Shown here piece after piece: positions 16,669-25,426 of a stretch of DNA of 41,491 nucleotides; position 1 is the first letter of the stretch, and every line of letters starts with the position of its first letter. The stretch lies in NCBI GenBank assembly GCA_022394755.1, contig JAGFCA010000002.1:1-41491 (forward strand), given 5' to 3'. Origin of the DNA: Candidatus Poribacteria bacterium. Lineage in GTDB: Bacteria; Poribacteria; WGA-4E; WGA-3G. Both the position numbers and the translations under genes were made by a program. The notes under the pieces were generated by a model that was not told the origin of the DNA, searched no databases, and saw nothing but the letters and a program-made list of their open reading frames with translations.

Positions 16669-18030
16669 ATGAATAATTCTTACAAAAACGTTATGTTTGT
16701 TATTGCGGACGATTGGAGCCGTATTGCAAAATGTTATGGCAATGAAGTTATCCGAACACCCAATATCGATGCATTTGCGAAGCGTGGTGTCGTTTTTGAC
16801 TATGGATTCTGTACAAGTCCTTCCTGTGCTGTCAGCCGAGCATGTATACTCACTGGACAGCATAGTCATACGCATGGTCAATACGGACACTGTCATGGAA
16901 TTCATGGGTTCCGAACCCATGAAAACATGCAGTCTGTTCCAAAAATCCTAAAAGCACACGGCTTTGCAACGGCATGTATCGGGAAAAAACATGTGGAACC
17001 TAAAAGCGTCTATCCGTTCGATTATGAACCGAAAGTAGATGGTCGAAGTCCTGTAGATGTTGCTGAAAAAATCGGAGATTTCCTCCAACAAAACGTCGAT
17101 ACACCGTTCTATCTCCATCTCGGATGCAGCTATCCACATCGTGCTGGAAAAGGATTCGGAAATGATAGACAACATGCTGGAATTGAACCTAATCCCTACT
17201 CTCCTGAGGAAATAATCGTACCCAATTTCCTACCAAATGTTCCTGCAGTACGCGAAGATCTCGCTGACTATTATGAAAGTGTTTCACGATGGGATGCTGT
17301 AGTCGGTGCTGCTTTAGATGCTCTTGACGCTTCTGGAAGGGCAGACGAAACACTCGTGTTTGTTACAACTGACCACGCAATGCCATTTCCTGGCGCAAAG
17401 GCTTCCAGTTTTGACAGTGGACATCATTGTCCTTTACTAATTGCCAGTCCAACCCAGAAACTTCGTGGACTTCACAATCAAGCACTTGTCAACTGGGTTG
17501 ATTTTTGTCCTACCATGTTAGATTGGTGTGGTGTCTCCCATCCTGATGGAGACGATGCACTACCGGGTAGATCACTACTCCCAATACTTGAAGATGATAG
17601 TCCTCATCCAGGTGATGGACAGTGGGAAGAAACTTACTATTCACATTGCTTCCATGAGGTTACAAACTACTATCCGTATCGGGTCTTACGTGGACGAAAA
17701 TATAAGTATGTACGGAATCTGGCATATCAATTAGAAACTCCACTACCGAGTGACTTTTTCCGTTCTATCTCATGGACGGCTGTTAGAGACGACAACATTC
17801 AGAAACTTGGTGAACGTGAACGCGAAGATTTTGTACATCAAAGTCGTGAGGCGTTGTTTGATATGGAAAACGACCCCGCAGAATCGAACAACCTAATTGA
17901 TTCTCCTGAATTGCAGGATACTATCAACGATATGCGTCGAAAAGTGATCGAATTTCGACAAAAAACCAAAGATCCTTGGCTTGAACAATCTTTTCAAGAA
18001 GGTGAAACACAACCCTTCTTTCCGAAATAA
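16669..18030 (+). CDS. Sulfatase with non-canonical CAVSR active-site motif
   Basis: 453 aa. The sulfatase fold is clear: NVMFVIADDWSR (metal-binding Asp pair), TPNIDAFAKRGVVFD, CTSPSCAVSRACILTGQ, HLGCSYPHR, FVTTDHAMPFPG and DPAESNNL near the C-terminus. The residue matured to formylglycine should be Cys53, but the motif is C-A-V-S-R where C-x-P/A-x-R is usual. The branch resembles N-sulfoglucosamine (heparan) sulfatases. No N-terminal signal peptide is evident. The TTG at 16657 is possible, but the ATG at 16669 is preferred. It lies between a VWA gene and a MoxR gene. Confidence 0.88.
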   Translation: MNNSYKNVMFVIADDWSRIAKCYGNEVIRTPNIDAFAKRGVVFDYGFCTSPSCAVSRACILTGQHSHTHGQYGHCHGIHGFRTHENMQSVPKILKAHGFATACIGKKHVEPKSVYPFDYEPKVDGRSPVDVAEKIGDFLQQNVDTPFYLHLGCSYPHRAGKGFGNDRQHAGIEPNPYSPEEIIVPNFLPNVPAVREDLADYYESVSRWDAVVGAALDALDASGRADETLVFVTTDHAMPFPGAKASSFDSGHHCPLLIASPTQKLRGLHNQALVNWVDFCPTMLDWCGVSHPDGDDALPGRSLLPILEDDSPHPGDGQWEETYYSHCFHEVTNYYPYRVLRGRKYKYVRNLAYQLETPLPSDFFRSISWTAVRDDNIQKLGEREREDFVHQSREALFDMENDPAESNNLIDSPELQDTINDMRRKVIEFRQKTKDPWLEQSFQEGETQPFFPK

Positions 18031-18092
18031 CAATGCATTCAATTATCACTATCAGATATTGATGTCATCATTCTATAACTCCCTCTAACATA

Positions 18093-19085
18093 ATGCAAAA
18101 CTACGATTTAGATGCAATGAATGCCCGTATTGAAGCAGATAGCGGTCTGGTACAGAATATACTGGACGAGGCGTGTAAAATCATCGTTGGACAACGCACA
18201 CTACTCGAACGGTTAATTATAGGAATGCTCTGTAATGGACATATTCTACTTGAGGGTGTTCCCGGATTAGCAAAAACAACCGCTATTGCAGCACTGGCAA
18301 CAACCGTTGACGCCTCTTTCAAACGACTACAATTTACACCCGATCTACTACCTGCTGATCTTGTTGGAACGCAAATATATGACCAGCAGAAAGGTGAGTT
18401 CTATACGAAAAAGGGTCCAATTTTTGCCAATGTCATTCTTGCTGACGAAATTAACCGTGCCCCCGCGAAAGTACAAAGTGCACTTCTTGAAGCAATGCAA
18501 GAACGACAGGTAACAATCGGTGGAGAAACCTATGCAATTGATGATCCCTTCATCGTCTTAGCAACGCAAAACCCGATTGAACAAGAGGGTACATATCCAC
18601 TTCCAGAAGCACAAGTAGATAGATTCATGTTAAAGGTTAAGGTGAACTACCCATCACACTCAGAGGAATTACAAATCCTCCGAAGAATGACGACTGAAGT
18701 AATTGAGGATATACAGGAGGTAGTTTCCTGTGAAGATATCATAAGATTCCGCGAGCTTACACGGAATATCTATATGGCAGAACAGTTAGAAACCTATATT
18801 GTAGATCTTATATGTGCGACCCGGGCACCAGAAGCGTACCAATTAGACGATCTAAGCCCCCTTATTGAATATGGTGCTTCACCAAGGGCAACAATCTTCT
18901 TGGCACTCGCTTCCAGAGCACAGGCTTTTCTGTCACAACGCGGTTATGTCACACCTGAAGATATTCATGAAGTTGGAATGGATGTGTTAAGACACAGAGT
19001 AATTCTCAGTTACGAAGCTGAAGCCGAAGGCATTGATGCTGAAAACATTATCACGCAACTGTTTTCTAAGATTGAAGTGCCTTAA
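18093..19085 (+). CDS. MoxR-type AAA+ ATPase
   Basis: 330 aa, the usual length for MoxR. Walker A is GVPGLAKT (55-62), Walker B is VILADEINRAPAK (Asp118, Glu119), and the family-specific LLEAMQERQVTIGG and ATQNPIEQEGTYPLPEAQVD sensor segments follow. MoxR ATPases act as chaperones that work with VWA proteins in metal insertion or envelope complex assembly. The likely partner is the VWA protein at 14245. No Shine-Dalgarno is visible. The usual DUF58 partner is not next to it in this window. Confidence 0.93.
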   Translation: MQNYDLDAMNARIEADSGLVQNILDEACKIIVGQRTLLERLIIGMLCNGHILLEGVPGLAKTTAIAALATTVDASFKRLQFTPDLLPADLVGTQIYDQQKGEFYTKKGPIFANVILADEINRAPAKVQSALLEAMQERQVTIGGETYAIDDPFIVLATQNPIEQEGTYPLPEAQVDRFMLKVKVNYPSHSEELQILRRMTTEVIEDIQEVVSCEDIIRFRELTRNIYMAEQLETYIVDLICATRAPEAYQLDDLSPLIEYGASPRATIFLALASRAQAFLSQRGYVTPEDIHEVGMDVLRHRVILSYEAEAEGIDAENIITQLFSKIEVP

Positions 19086-19110
19086 TTCTATATACAAATT
19101 AGAAAAACAC

Positions 19111-20349
19111 CTACTCTTCAATCTGTCCTGCGATAGCAGAGGCTCGCGCGCCAACTCCCAGCACTGCTAAGAATCCTTCCGAATCCGCATGATCAAAATC
19201 ACCAATATCTTCCATTGATGCTGTTTCTTCCGAATAAAGCGAGTGAGGTACACCCGTTGCAGCATGAAACGCTACATTCCCTTTATAAAGTGCTACTGTA
19301 ATTGATCCACTTGCTAAACGAGTCAACGGTTCAATTGAACCTAACATAGATTGTGTACCAGCATCAAACCAATAACCTTCATAAATCTGTTCAGCAATTC
19401 TATCTGCTACACCATCATAATGTCGACGTGCGCGTCTATCTAAAATCAACTGAAGTAGAAACTCATAACATCTACCCAACAACTCCATGCCAGGTGATTC
19501 ATAGACTCCACGACTTTTTATGCCAACAAACCTATTCTCAACAGTATGAATGCCTATACCAACGCTATTCCTACCACCAATTCGATTTGCTTCTACTAAA
19601 CTCATTAATGGCGTACAGGGACTCCCATTAATCTCAACAGGTATTCCACGATCGAAAGTTACAGTGAAGTGTTCCACATCATCCGGTGCATCTTTGGGGT
19701 GAACTCCCATACCCGGTGTAATAAATTCTGCTGGTGTTTTTAGCGATTCTAAACGTCCCGCTTCATGTGTTAATCCTAATAAATTAGCATCTGTAGAATA
19801 AGGTTTTTCGTGTGTAGCAGTAATCGGCAAACCGTGTTCTTGACAGAAGTCTATCATCTCCTTCCTACCGCCAAAATGCTTGAGAAACTCTGCATCACGC
19901 CACGGTGCATAAACAGATATGTGTGGATTCAGCATATTCGTTGCAAGTTGAAAACGCACCTGATCGTTCCCACGACCGGTTGCCCCGTGAGTCAGTATAG
20001 AAATACCGCGTTTTTCCATCTCTGGTAGCAACGCTTTTACAGTAACGTGTCGAGCAATACCAGTTGTATTCCAATATCCACCTTCATACTTCGCCTGACA
20101 TTGAATCAGTTTGAGTCCTTCTTCTGCAAGTGCATCCTTTGCATCGACAATGATCGCTTCTTGTGCACCACATGCCAACATCCGTTCCTTGATTTCATCA
20201 ACATCCCTTTCATCCGGTTGACCAAGGTCTGCAGTAAGACAAACGACATTAACATCGTTATCAACTAACCACTTCGTAATTGTGCAACTATCAAGACCAC
20301 CTGATACAGCTGCTCCGACAGTTTGTCCTTTTAATTGATGTATATTCAT
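19111..20349 (-). CDS. argG: Argininosuccinate synthase
   Basis: 412 aa from the ATG at 20349. The ATP-binding P-loop is VGAAVSGGLDSCTITKWL; other family marks are LTADLGQ, YEGGYWNTTGIARHV, HGATGRGNDQVRF and ENRFVGIKSRGVYESPG. It joins citrulline and aspartate with ATP in arginine synthesis. The frame stays open upstream to 20412, but those 21 residues do not fit the family, and a promoter -10 box overlaps them. It stands alone, convergent with the MoxR gene (25 bp between stops). No Shine-Dalgarno is present, which fits a leaderless mRNA. Confidence 0.95.
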   Translation of the reverse strand: MNIHQLKGQTVGAAVSGGLDSCTITKWLVDNDVNVVCLTADLGQPDERDVDEIKERMLACGAQEAIIVDAKDALAEEGLKLIQCQAKYEGGYWNTTGIARHVTVKALLPEMEKRGISILTHGATGRGNDQVRFQLATNMLNPHISVYAPWRDAEFLKHFGGRKEMIDFCQEHGLPITATHEKPYSTDANLLGLTHEAGRLESLKTPAEFITPGMGVHPKDAPDDVEHFTVTFDRGIPVEINGSPCTPLMSLVEANRIGGRNSVGIGIHTVENRFVGIKSRGVYESPGMELLGRCYEFLLQLILDRRARRHYDGVADRIAEQIYEGYWFDAGTQSMLGSIEPLTRLASGSITVALYKGNVAFHAATGVPHSLYSEETASMEDIGDFDHADSEGFLAVLGVGARASAIAGQIEE

Positions 20350-20356
20350 AGTAAAT

Positions 20357-20385
20357 ATTATATCAATAGTATCTACATATAGCAA
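20357..20385 (-). promoter_or_regulatory. argG promoter, possibly leaderless start
   Basis: Minus strand: TTGCTA (20380-20385), 17 bp, TATAAT (20357-20362), then only 7 nt to the argG ATG at 20349. Initiation 6-8 nt after the -10 box would place the RNA 5' end at or next to the start codon. The remaining gap to 20634 shows no other recognisable element. Confidence 0.5.
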
Positions 20386-20634
20386 TATTGAAACTAAACG
20401 AGGTAGAAACATCCGATTGAGTCCATCATATTAAGATCTTGACTTTATTCAGATTCCAGTAGATTATATATATCAGTGTATGGAAAATGTAACAGAGATC
20501 AGTTAATTGGAATGCATAAAGCTTAACAAACAGTATGACAACACCTCAGACTTGATACCTTTAATTAGAGATAGGGGTTTGGGCTGAGCAGAGGTAAGGA
20601 ATGTGACCAGTGTTGTAGAAATGGAGACTAATAG

Positions 20635-22041
20635 ATGGGACACCCGAATATAATTTTATTGATGTGCGATGATCTCGGATATGGTGATGTAGGGTTTAAC
20701 GGAAATGAAATAATCAAAACTCCGAATTTGGACAAGTTGGCAAACAACGGTATCCGATTTTCTCGATTTTATGCTGGAGGTCCCGTGTGCTCACCGACAC
20801 GTGGTACGTGTTTAACTGGACGACATTATTTTCGTTACGGTGTAACCCATGCCAATCGAGGTCACCTACCTGCGCAAGAAATAACACTGGCGCGTATGTT
20901 AAAATCTTATGGCTATGCAACCGGACATTTTGGTAAATGGCATCTTGGTACACTCGACCGAAATTATTCTGGCAAGCCTAATCGAAATCCTGCTCGGAAT
21001 TATGCACCGCCGTGGGAGCGTGATTACGATACGTCTTTTGCGACAGAGTATGCAGTCCCTACATGGGATCCTACATTAGGTATTGGTAAGGATGGAAAAC
21101 GTGGAGACCGTCCCTGGGCGTCACCATATTACGAAAATGGAAAACTTGCAACGGAAAATCTAAATGGATGCGATTCCAGGGTAATGATGGATCGGGCAAT
21201 TCCATTTATCGAACAAGCTGCTGAAAATGGTAAACCGTTCTTTACTACAATCTGGTTTCATGCGCCACATACACCCGTATTTGCAGGACCAGAATATCGC
21301 GCAATGTATTCACAATATAGCGAAGGTGAGCAACACTATTACGGCTGTATTACAGCGATTGACGATCAGGTGGGACGTTTGTATCACACATTAGCTGCTT
21401 GGGGTGTATCCCAGAACACCATGATCTGGTTCTGTTCGGATAACGGACCTGAAGGTCGTACAGGTGAAGATGGTCGAAACAGAGGATCGACTGACGGCTT
21501 GCGTGGAAGAAAACGATCTTTATTTAATGGAGGTATTGGTGTACCTGCACTATTACACTGGCCAGGTCATGCTGAACCCGGACGCGTAATTGATATGCCG
21601 TGCAGCACGTTGGACTACTTCCCAACAATCTCTGACGTTATGGATTATCAAATGCCGGATAATCGTCCGATTGATGGTATCAGTCTCATACCTGCTATTG
21701 AAGGAAACATGACAGAACGTACAACACCGATCCCATACCGCTTCAACAGTGGGAAAAAACCGATGTTTGATGCTCCAACAATTGCTATGATGTATAACCG
21801 CTTTAAATGTTTGACCAACCTATCAAGTGATGGGAATGAAGATTTATGTTTTGACATAATTAATGACCGAGCAGAAACAACTAATTTAGAAAATGAACGG
21901 GAACGCATGAGGCAAACCCGCAAGACGCTGCGTGAATGGATCCGCTCATGTGAGGTTAGTCATAATGGTGGAGATTACAATGAGCCGTTTGAACCGGTAA
22001 TGCCATTTGAAGAAGTCACAGGAGATTGGCATTCAAGATAA
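20635..22041 (+). CDS. Arylsulfatase-type sulfatase
   Basis: 468 aa. It has canonical motifs: NIILLMCDDLGYGDVGFNG (metal site), PVCSPTRGTCLTGRH with the formylglycine motif C-S-P-T-R-G, GKWHLG, FFTTIWFHAPHTP and WFCSDNGPEG. It would hydrolyse sulfate esters after a formylglycine-generating enzyme has acted; no such enzyme is in the window. There is no clear signal peptide, so export is uncertain. GGAG lies 8 nt before the ATG. It is monocistronic as far as visible. Confidence 0.94.
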   Translation: MGHPNIILLMCDDLGYGDVGFNGNEIIKTPNLDKLANNGIRFSRFYAGGPVCSPTRGTCLTGRHYFRYGVTHANRGHLPAQEITLARMLKSYGYATGHFGKWHLGTLDRNYSGKPNRNPARNYAPPWERDYDTSFATEYAVPTWDPTLGIGKDGKRGDRPWASPYYENGKLATENLNGCDSRVMMDRAIPFIEQAAENGKPFFTTIWFHAPHTPVFAGPEYRAMYSQYSEGEQHYYGCITAIDDQVGRLYHTLAAWGVSQNTMIWFCSDNGPEGRTGEDGRNRGSTDGLRGRKRSLFNGGIGVPALLHWPGHAEPGRVIDMPCSTLDYFPTISDVMDYQMPDNRPIDGISLIPAIEGNMTERTTPIPYRFNSGKKPMFDAPTIAMMYNRFKCLTNLSSDGNEDLCFDIINDRAETTNLENERERMRQTRKTLREWIRSCEVSHNGGDYNEPFEPVMPFEEVTGDWHSR

Positions 22042-22347
22042 ACAAGGCTATACAGTTTTCGACATTATTGGTTATTATGTTCATATTCCCAAGGTATGAA
22101 GTGTATGCCAAGTTTTGGAATTTAAAATATTTTATGATCCCAGGACCGATAGGTGCTGTTTGTAAGACGCGGAACCCTTAATGTGTCCATACCCTTGATT
22201 CTGATTCCTGATGATGACAATTTCATGGATATACAAAGCCCCAGAGGGCGAAAGGTGTGTCGCTTAAACTGTCCAAACTATAGTATACTTTATCCAACGA
22301 GGTATTTAATTATGCCAAAAACTTACGGACCTACATTCCAAAAAGAC
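22042..22347. other. Intergenic region with degenerate repeat-like sequence
   Basis: No convincing gene. The stretch 22165-22255 has a run of ATTC/ATGA-type short motifs and ends in a small hairpin GCCC-CAGA-GGGC (22238-22249). It resembles a decayed dispersed repeat, but I cannot confirm other copies. An 83-codon open frame overlapping the tRNA here is not credible. Confidence 0.35.
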
Positions 22348-22376
22348 TTGACATTACTACGGTCTTATATTATACT
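22348..22376 (+). promoter_or_regulatory. Strong promoter of the tRNA-tilS-hpt unit
   Basis: TTGACA (22348-22353), 17 bp, TATACT (22371-22376); 6 of 6 and 5 of 6 of consensus. Transcription would begin near 22383, about 12 nt before the tRNA. Confidence 0.78.
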
Positions 22377-22394
22377 TAAAAACAGATTTAGCGT

Positions 22395-22466
22395 GCCGGT
22401 GTAGCTCAGTGGTAGAGCACACGACTCATAATCGTGCTGTCCGGAGTTCAACTCTCCGCACCGGCA
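22395..22466 (+). tRNA. tRNA with CAU anticodon (Ile2 or elongator Met)
   Basis: 72 nt, CCA not encoded. Acceptor stem GCCGGTG/CACCGGC, D-arm GCTC/GAGC, anticodon stem CACGA/TCGTG with loop CTCATAA (anticodon CAT), 5-nt variable loop, T-stem CGGAG/CTCCG with loop TTCAACT. G1-C72 pairing rules out an initiator. The core CGACTCATAATCG matches the anticodon arm I recall for E. coli tRNA-Ile2, and the gene sits 24 nt before tilS, whose product converts C34 of tRNA-Ile2 to lysidine. Elongator tRNA-Met cannot be excluded. Confidence 0.93.
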
Positions 22467-22490
22467 TTATTCTTTCAAGGCCCCCACCTC

Positions 22491-23888
22491 ATGAAATCCC
22501 GTTTTGTGCAAGAAATGTATCGTTTCATTTCTCAGCACGCAATGATTGAGGGTGGCGAAACTGTCCTTGTCGCAGTCTCAGGCGGTGCTGATTCATTAGC
22601 ACTGCTCTACGGTTTACATACCTTACTCCCACTTCTTAACTGCTGCCTCCATGTTGTCCATCTTAATCACAATCTTAGAGATGATTCCACTATAGATGCC
22701 AAATTCGTAGAAGAACATGCCGCGCAATTAGGGTTACCTTTCACTGGACATTCCGTTGAACTATCACACTTAAACAAAGAGTGGAAACTCTCTATTGAAG
22801 CTGCAGGTCGTAAAGCGCGTTACGAGTTTTTTGATTCTGTTTGTCAGAAAACTGGAGCTACAAAAGTTTCACTTGGACATCATAAGGACGATATCGCAGA
22901 AACCGTTCTTATGAATTTGATCCGGGGCGGAGGATCAAGTGGATTAAAAGGCATATTACCAATTAGGGATGGAAGGTTTATTAGACCGTTGGCAGGATTC
23001 ACTCGAAAAGAAATTGAGCTGTTTCTTGACTCAGAAAATTTGGTACCACGACAAGATCCAACGAACACAGACCAACGCTTTCTACGAAATCGTATCCGAC
23101 ATGAATTGTTCCCCCTATTAGAACAGAATTACAATCCAAATATTAGGACTGGATTGATTAAAACCACCGAAATATTGGGTACTGAATCGGAATATCTTGA
23201 CAGATTAGCACATGACGCTTTTGAAAATTGCAAACTTCCTACTACCGATAAAGACCTTATTATCTTGAATAGGAGTACATTTCAACAAAAACACCTCGCC
23301 ATACAAAGACGGATTCTAAGACATACAATATCTGAATTGACAGGTAAAACGAGTGACTTTTCATTTGATCATTGCCAAGCAATAATAAACGCTATCAATG
23401 GTGCAAGACCGAATCCAATGGTATCTATACCTGACAATTTAATGTTCAGACGTGCCTATAACCAGCTTATATTTGAAAAAGAATCTACTAAGATAGGAAA
23501 ATATATTTATTCCCTTACTGTACCAGGGCAGACGTATATTACAGAAATCAATGCTAATTTCACCGTTCATGTTTATGATACTTTACCAAATGGCAATTTC
23601 TTGATACCCGATGGAACAGACGAGGCTATATTTGACTATGAGAAAGTTGATTTACCTTTAATTGTACGCAACCGACGACCAGGGGACCGATTTCAACCGC
23701 ATGGAATGAAAGGAACAAAGAAGATTAAAGATTATATGATAGATGTAAAAATTCCAAGAACTGAAAGAGATAAAATCCCTTTACTTGTCAGCGGTAATGA
23801 AATCTTATGGATTATCGGTTTCACGACTAATAACAAATACAAAATCGAATCACAAACAAAGAAATATCTGCATTTAAATTATGGATAA
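22491..23888 (+). CDS. tilS: tRNA(Ile)-lysidine synthase
   Basis: 465 aa. The N-type ATP pyrophosphatase P-loop is VLVAVSGGADSLALLYGL; HLNHNLRDDS, SLGHHKDDIAETVLMNLIRG and QDPTNTDQRFLRNRIRHELFP are TilS signatures. The C-terminal domain (RRPGDRFQPHGMKGTKKIKDY) contacts the tRNA. It makes lysidine at C34 of tRNA-Ile2 so that AUA is read as Ile. The ATG at 22491 is only 24 nt past the tRNA and lacks a clear Shine-Dalgarno. The frame stays open back into the tRNA, but that cannot be coding. Its end overlaps hpt by 8 bp. Confidence 0.95.
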   Translation: MKSRFVQEMYRFISQHAMIEGGETVLVAVSGGADSLALLYGLHTLLPLLNCCLHVVHLNHNLRDDSTIDAKFVEEHAAQLGLPFTGHSVELSHLNKEWKLSIEAAGRKARYEFFDSVCQKTGATKVSLGHHKDDIAETVLMNLIRGGGSSGLKGILPIRDGRFIRPLAGFTRKEIELFLDSENLVPRQDPTNTDQRFLRNRIRHELFPLLEQNYNPNIRTGLIKTTEILGTESEYLDRLAHDAFENCKLPTTDKDLIILNRSTFQQKHLAIQRRILRHTISELTGKTSDFSFDHCQAIINAINGARPNPMVSIPDNLMFRRAYNQLIFEKESTKIGKYIYSLTVPGQTYITEINANFTVHVYDTLPNGNFLIPDGTDEAIFDYEKVDLPLIVRNRRPGDRFQPHGMKGTKKIKDYMIDVKIPRTERDKIPLLVSGNEILWIIGFTTNNKYKIESQTKKYLHLNYG

Positions 23889-24435
23889 GACGAAACCTAT
23901 CTCAAAAACTGTATTGATTTCTGAATCTCAGATCCGTACTCGAATACAGGAACTCGGCAAGCAAATCTCAAAAGACTATGAAAATCGAGAACTCGTGTTA
24001 ATTTGTGTGCTCAGAGGGGCAACACTATTTTTCGCTGATCTTGCACGCGAAATATCACTACCACTACGATTTGAATTCTTACAAACCTCAAGTTACCATA
24101 ACAGCACTGAACCTTCAAAAAATATCCGGTTTATCAGAGCAGGAAGTGATTATGTAGAAAATAGAGATGTTCTTATTGTAGAAGATATTATTGACACTGG
24201 ACGAACCCTGACATTCCTCGTTGAACATCTTGAAACTTTAAACCCAAATTCCATTAAGATCTGTACACTTCTTGATAAACCCTCTCGTCGTCAAGTCCCT
24301 GTTGAAATTGATTATTTAGGTTTTGAAATTCCAAATGTATTTGTCGTCGGATACGGACTTGATTATGGACAATTATACCGAAATTTACCATACATCGGTG
24401 TGTTAGAATCCCTCTCAGAACAAAAAAATAAATAA
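23881..24435 (+). CDS. hpt: Hypoxanthine phosphoribosyltransferase
   Basis: 184 aa. The PRPP-binding motif is VEDIIDTGRTLTFLVEHL; VLICVLRGATLFFADLAREI near the N-terminus and VVGYGLDYGQLYRNLPYIGVL near the C-terminus are family marks. It salvages hypoxanthine and/or guanine to the nucleotide. The ATG overlaps the end of tilS by 8 bp, the tilS-hpt coupling well known in Firmicutes, so translation is probably coupled. Confidence 0.95.
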   Translation: MDKTKPISKTVLISESQIRTRIQELGKQISKDYENRELVLICVLRGATLFFADLAREISLPLRFEFLQTSSYHNSTEPSKNIRFIRAGSDYVENRDVLIVEDIIDTGRTLTFLVEHLETLNPNSIKICTLLDKPSRRQVPVEIDYLGFEIPNVFVVGYGLDYGQLYRNLPYIGVLESLSEQKNK

Positions 24436-24455
24436 CAGAAAATAAAAATATATGA

Positions 24456-24493
24456 CTAATTTTGTAATAATTAGCGTTAAACCCTAATTTAAC
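24456..24493 (+). terminator. Two weak AT-rich hairpins after hpt
   Basis: CTAATT/AATTAG (24456-24474) and GTTAAA/TTTAAC (24476-24493), the second followed closely by a run of six T. They could end the tRNA-tilS-hpt transcript just before the next promoter. The stems are short and AT-only in part. Confidence 0.3.
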
Positions 24494-24504
24494 AACATTT
24501 TTTC

Positions 24505-24533
24505 TTGACATCATTATGTATATTCAATAAAAT
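24505..24533 (+). promoter_or_regulatory. Near-consensus promoter of the di-haem cytochrome
   Basis: TTGACA (24505-24510), 17 bp, TAAAAT (24528-24533). The -35 is perfect and the -10 matches 5 of 6. It is followed by an AAGGAG Shine-Dalgarno 7 nt before the ATG at 24582, suggesting high expression. Confidence 0.75.
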
Positions 24534-24581
24534 ATAAGTTAGTATCATTCTAAATGTCATTATAATTTAAGGAGATTTTTG

Positions 24582-25367
24582 ATGCGAAAGTTTGTTTCGC
24601 TTTCAATTGGCGTAATATTAATTACTGTCTTAATTGTGTTTACGCAAGCACAACAACTGTCAGACAAAGCCCAACTTGGACGCGAACTATTTCATGACCC
24701 TACATTTAAGGGAACGATAAAACCTGGATCTAAACCCGGTAATGCCACAGGACTTACTTGTGCAAACTGTCATGCTGATTTTGATGAAAAGGAAAACCCC
24801 GACGGTTTAATTCGAGCAGGTCATAGTATCATCGGTGTACCCGGACGTGGTTCTGCAAAAGGCGGAATGATAACAGCGGAAAATTTTGAACGTGCAGCTG
24901 GTGGTGGAGGTTTCTGTTATGAACACTTTCTACAACGGATCGCTGGCGATAAGGTTAACCCGACTGCAATTCCAGAAGAACACGCTGAAGCACTTATGGC
25001 ATATTTTAAAGCCGTATCCGGTGACAATAAAGGTCCACAGTTTAAAATGGAAATGTTAGATACTGCAGAAAAAACTGCAGCCGGTGAGAAAATTGCTGCA
25101 ATGTCAGGTAATAGTGAAACGGGATGGGAACTTTTCGGACGTGCATGTGTCGTCTGCCATCCAACACCTTTCAAAGCAGGTATCGGAACACAACTTGTTA
25201 GATCCCGGGCACCGCGCGACATCGATAAAACAATGGTTCGATGGGCAAGTAAAATTCGCGGTGGCGGATTTCTTATGCCATTCTACGCTACCGATATCCT
25301 TAGCGATCAAGATATCGCCGACATTCTCGCCTTCCTACGAGAACAAATGGAAAACACCGCAAGGTAA
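24582..25367 (+). CDS. Periplasmic di-haem c-type cytochrome
   Basis: 261 aa. A signal peptide covers residues 1-23 (cleavage near TQAQQ). There are two haem c motifs, C60-A-N-C-H64 and C189-V-V-C-H193, each in a class-I-like cytochrome domain. The first is preceded by LGRELFHDP, a segment shared with cytochrome c peroxidase/MauG and related cytochrome domains. Met residues near GGGFLMPFY could be a distal ligand of the second haem. It would be matured by the Ccm system at 4503-7977 and may serve as an electron carrier. Partner unknown. Confidence 0.88.
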   Translation: MRKFVSLSIGVILITVLIVFTQAQQLSDKAQLGRELFHDPTFKGTIKPGSKPGNATGLTCANCHADFDEKENPDGLIRAGHSIIGVPGRGSAKGGMITAENFERAAGGGGFCYEHFLQRIAGDKVNPTAIPEEHAEALMAYFKAVSGDNKGPQFKMEMLDTAEKTAAGEKIAAMSGNSETGWELFGRACVVCHPTPFKAGIGTQLVRSRAPRDIDKTMVRWASKIRGGGFLMPFYATDILSDQDIADILAFLREQMENTAR

Positions 25368-25372
25368 GTTTG

Positions 25373-25404
25373 TGTCTTGGTAAGATTATAATCTTACCAA
25401 GACA
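25373..25404. repeat. 32-bp perfect palindrome, probable terminator
   Basis: The arm TGTCTTGGTAAGATTA is followed directly by its exact reverse complement. It begins 5 bp after the cytochrome stop codon. A 16-bp stem is strong, but no T-run follows, so 3'-end protection or bidirectional termination is as plausible as intrinsic termination. Confidence 0.6.
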
Positions 25405-25426
25405 AGATATACTACTCAATATTTTC

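Noticed and set aside
22153..22404. 83-codon open frame before the CAU tRNA
   Set aside because: It runs into the tRNA, crosses the tRNA promoter, has no Shine-Dalgarno and no coding-like composition.
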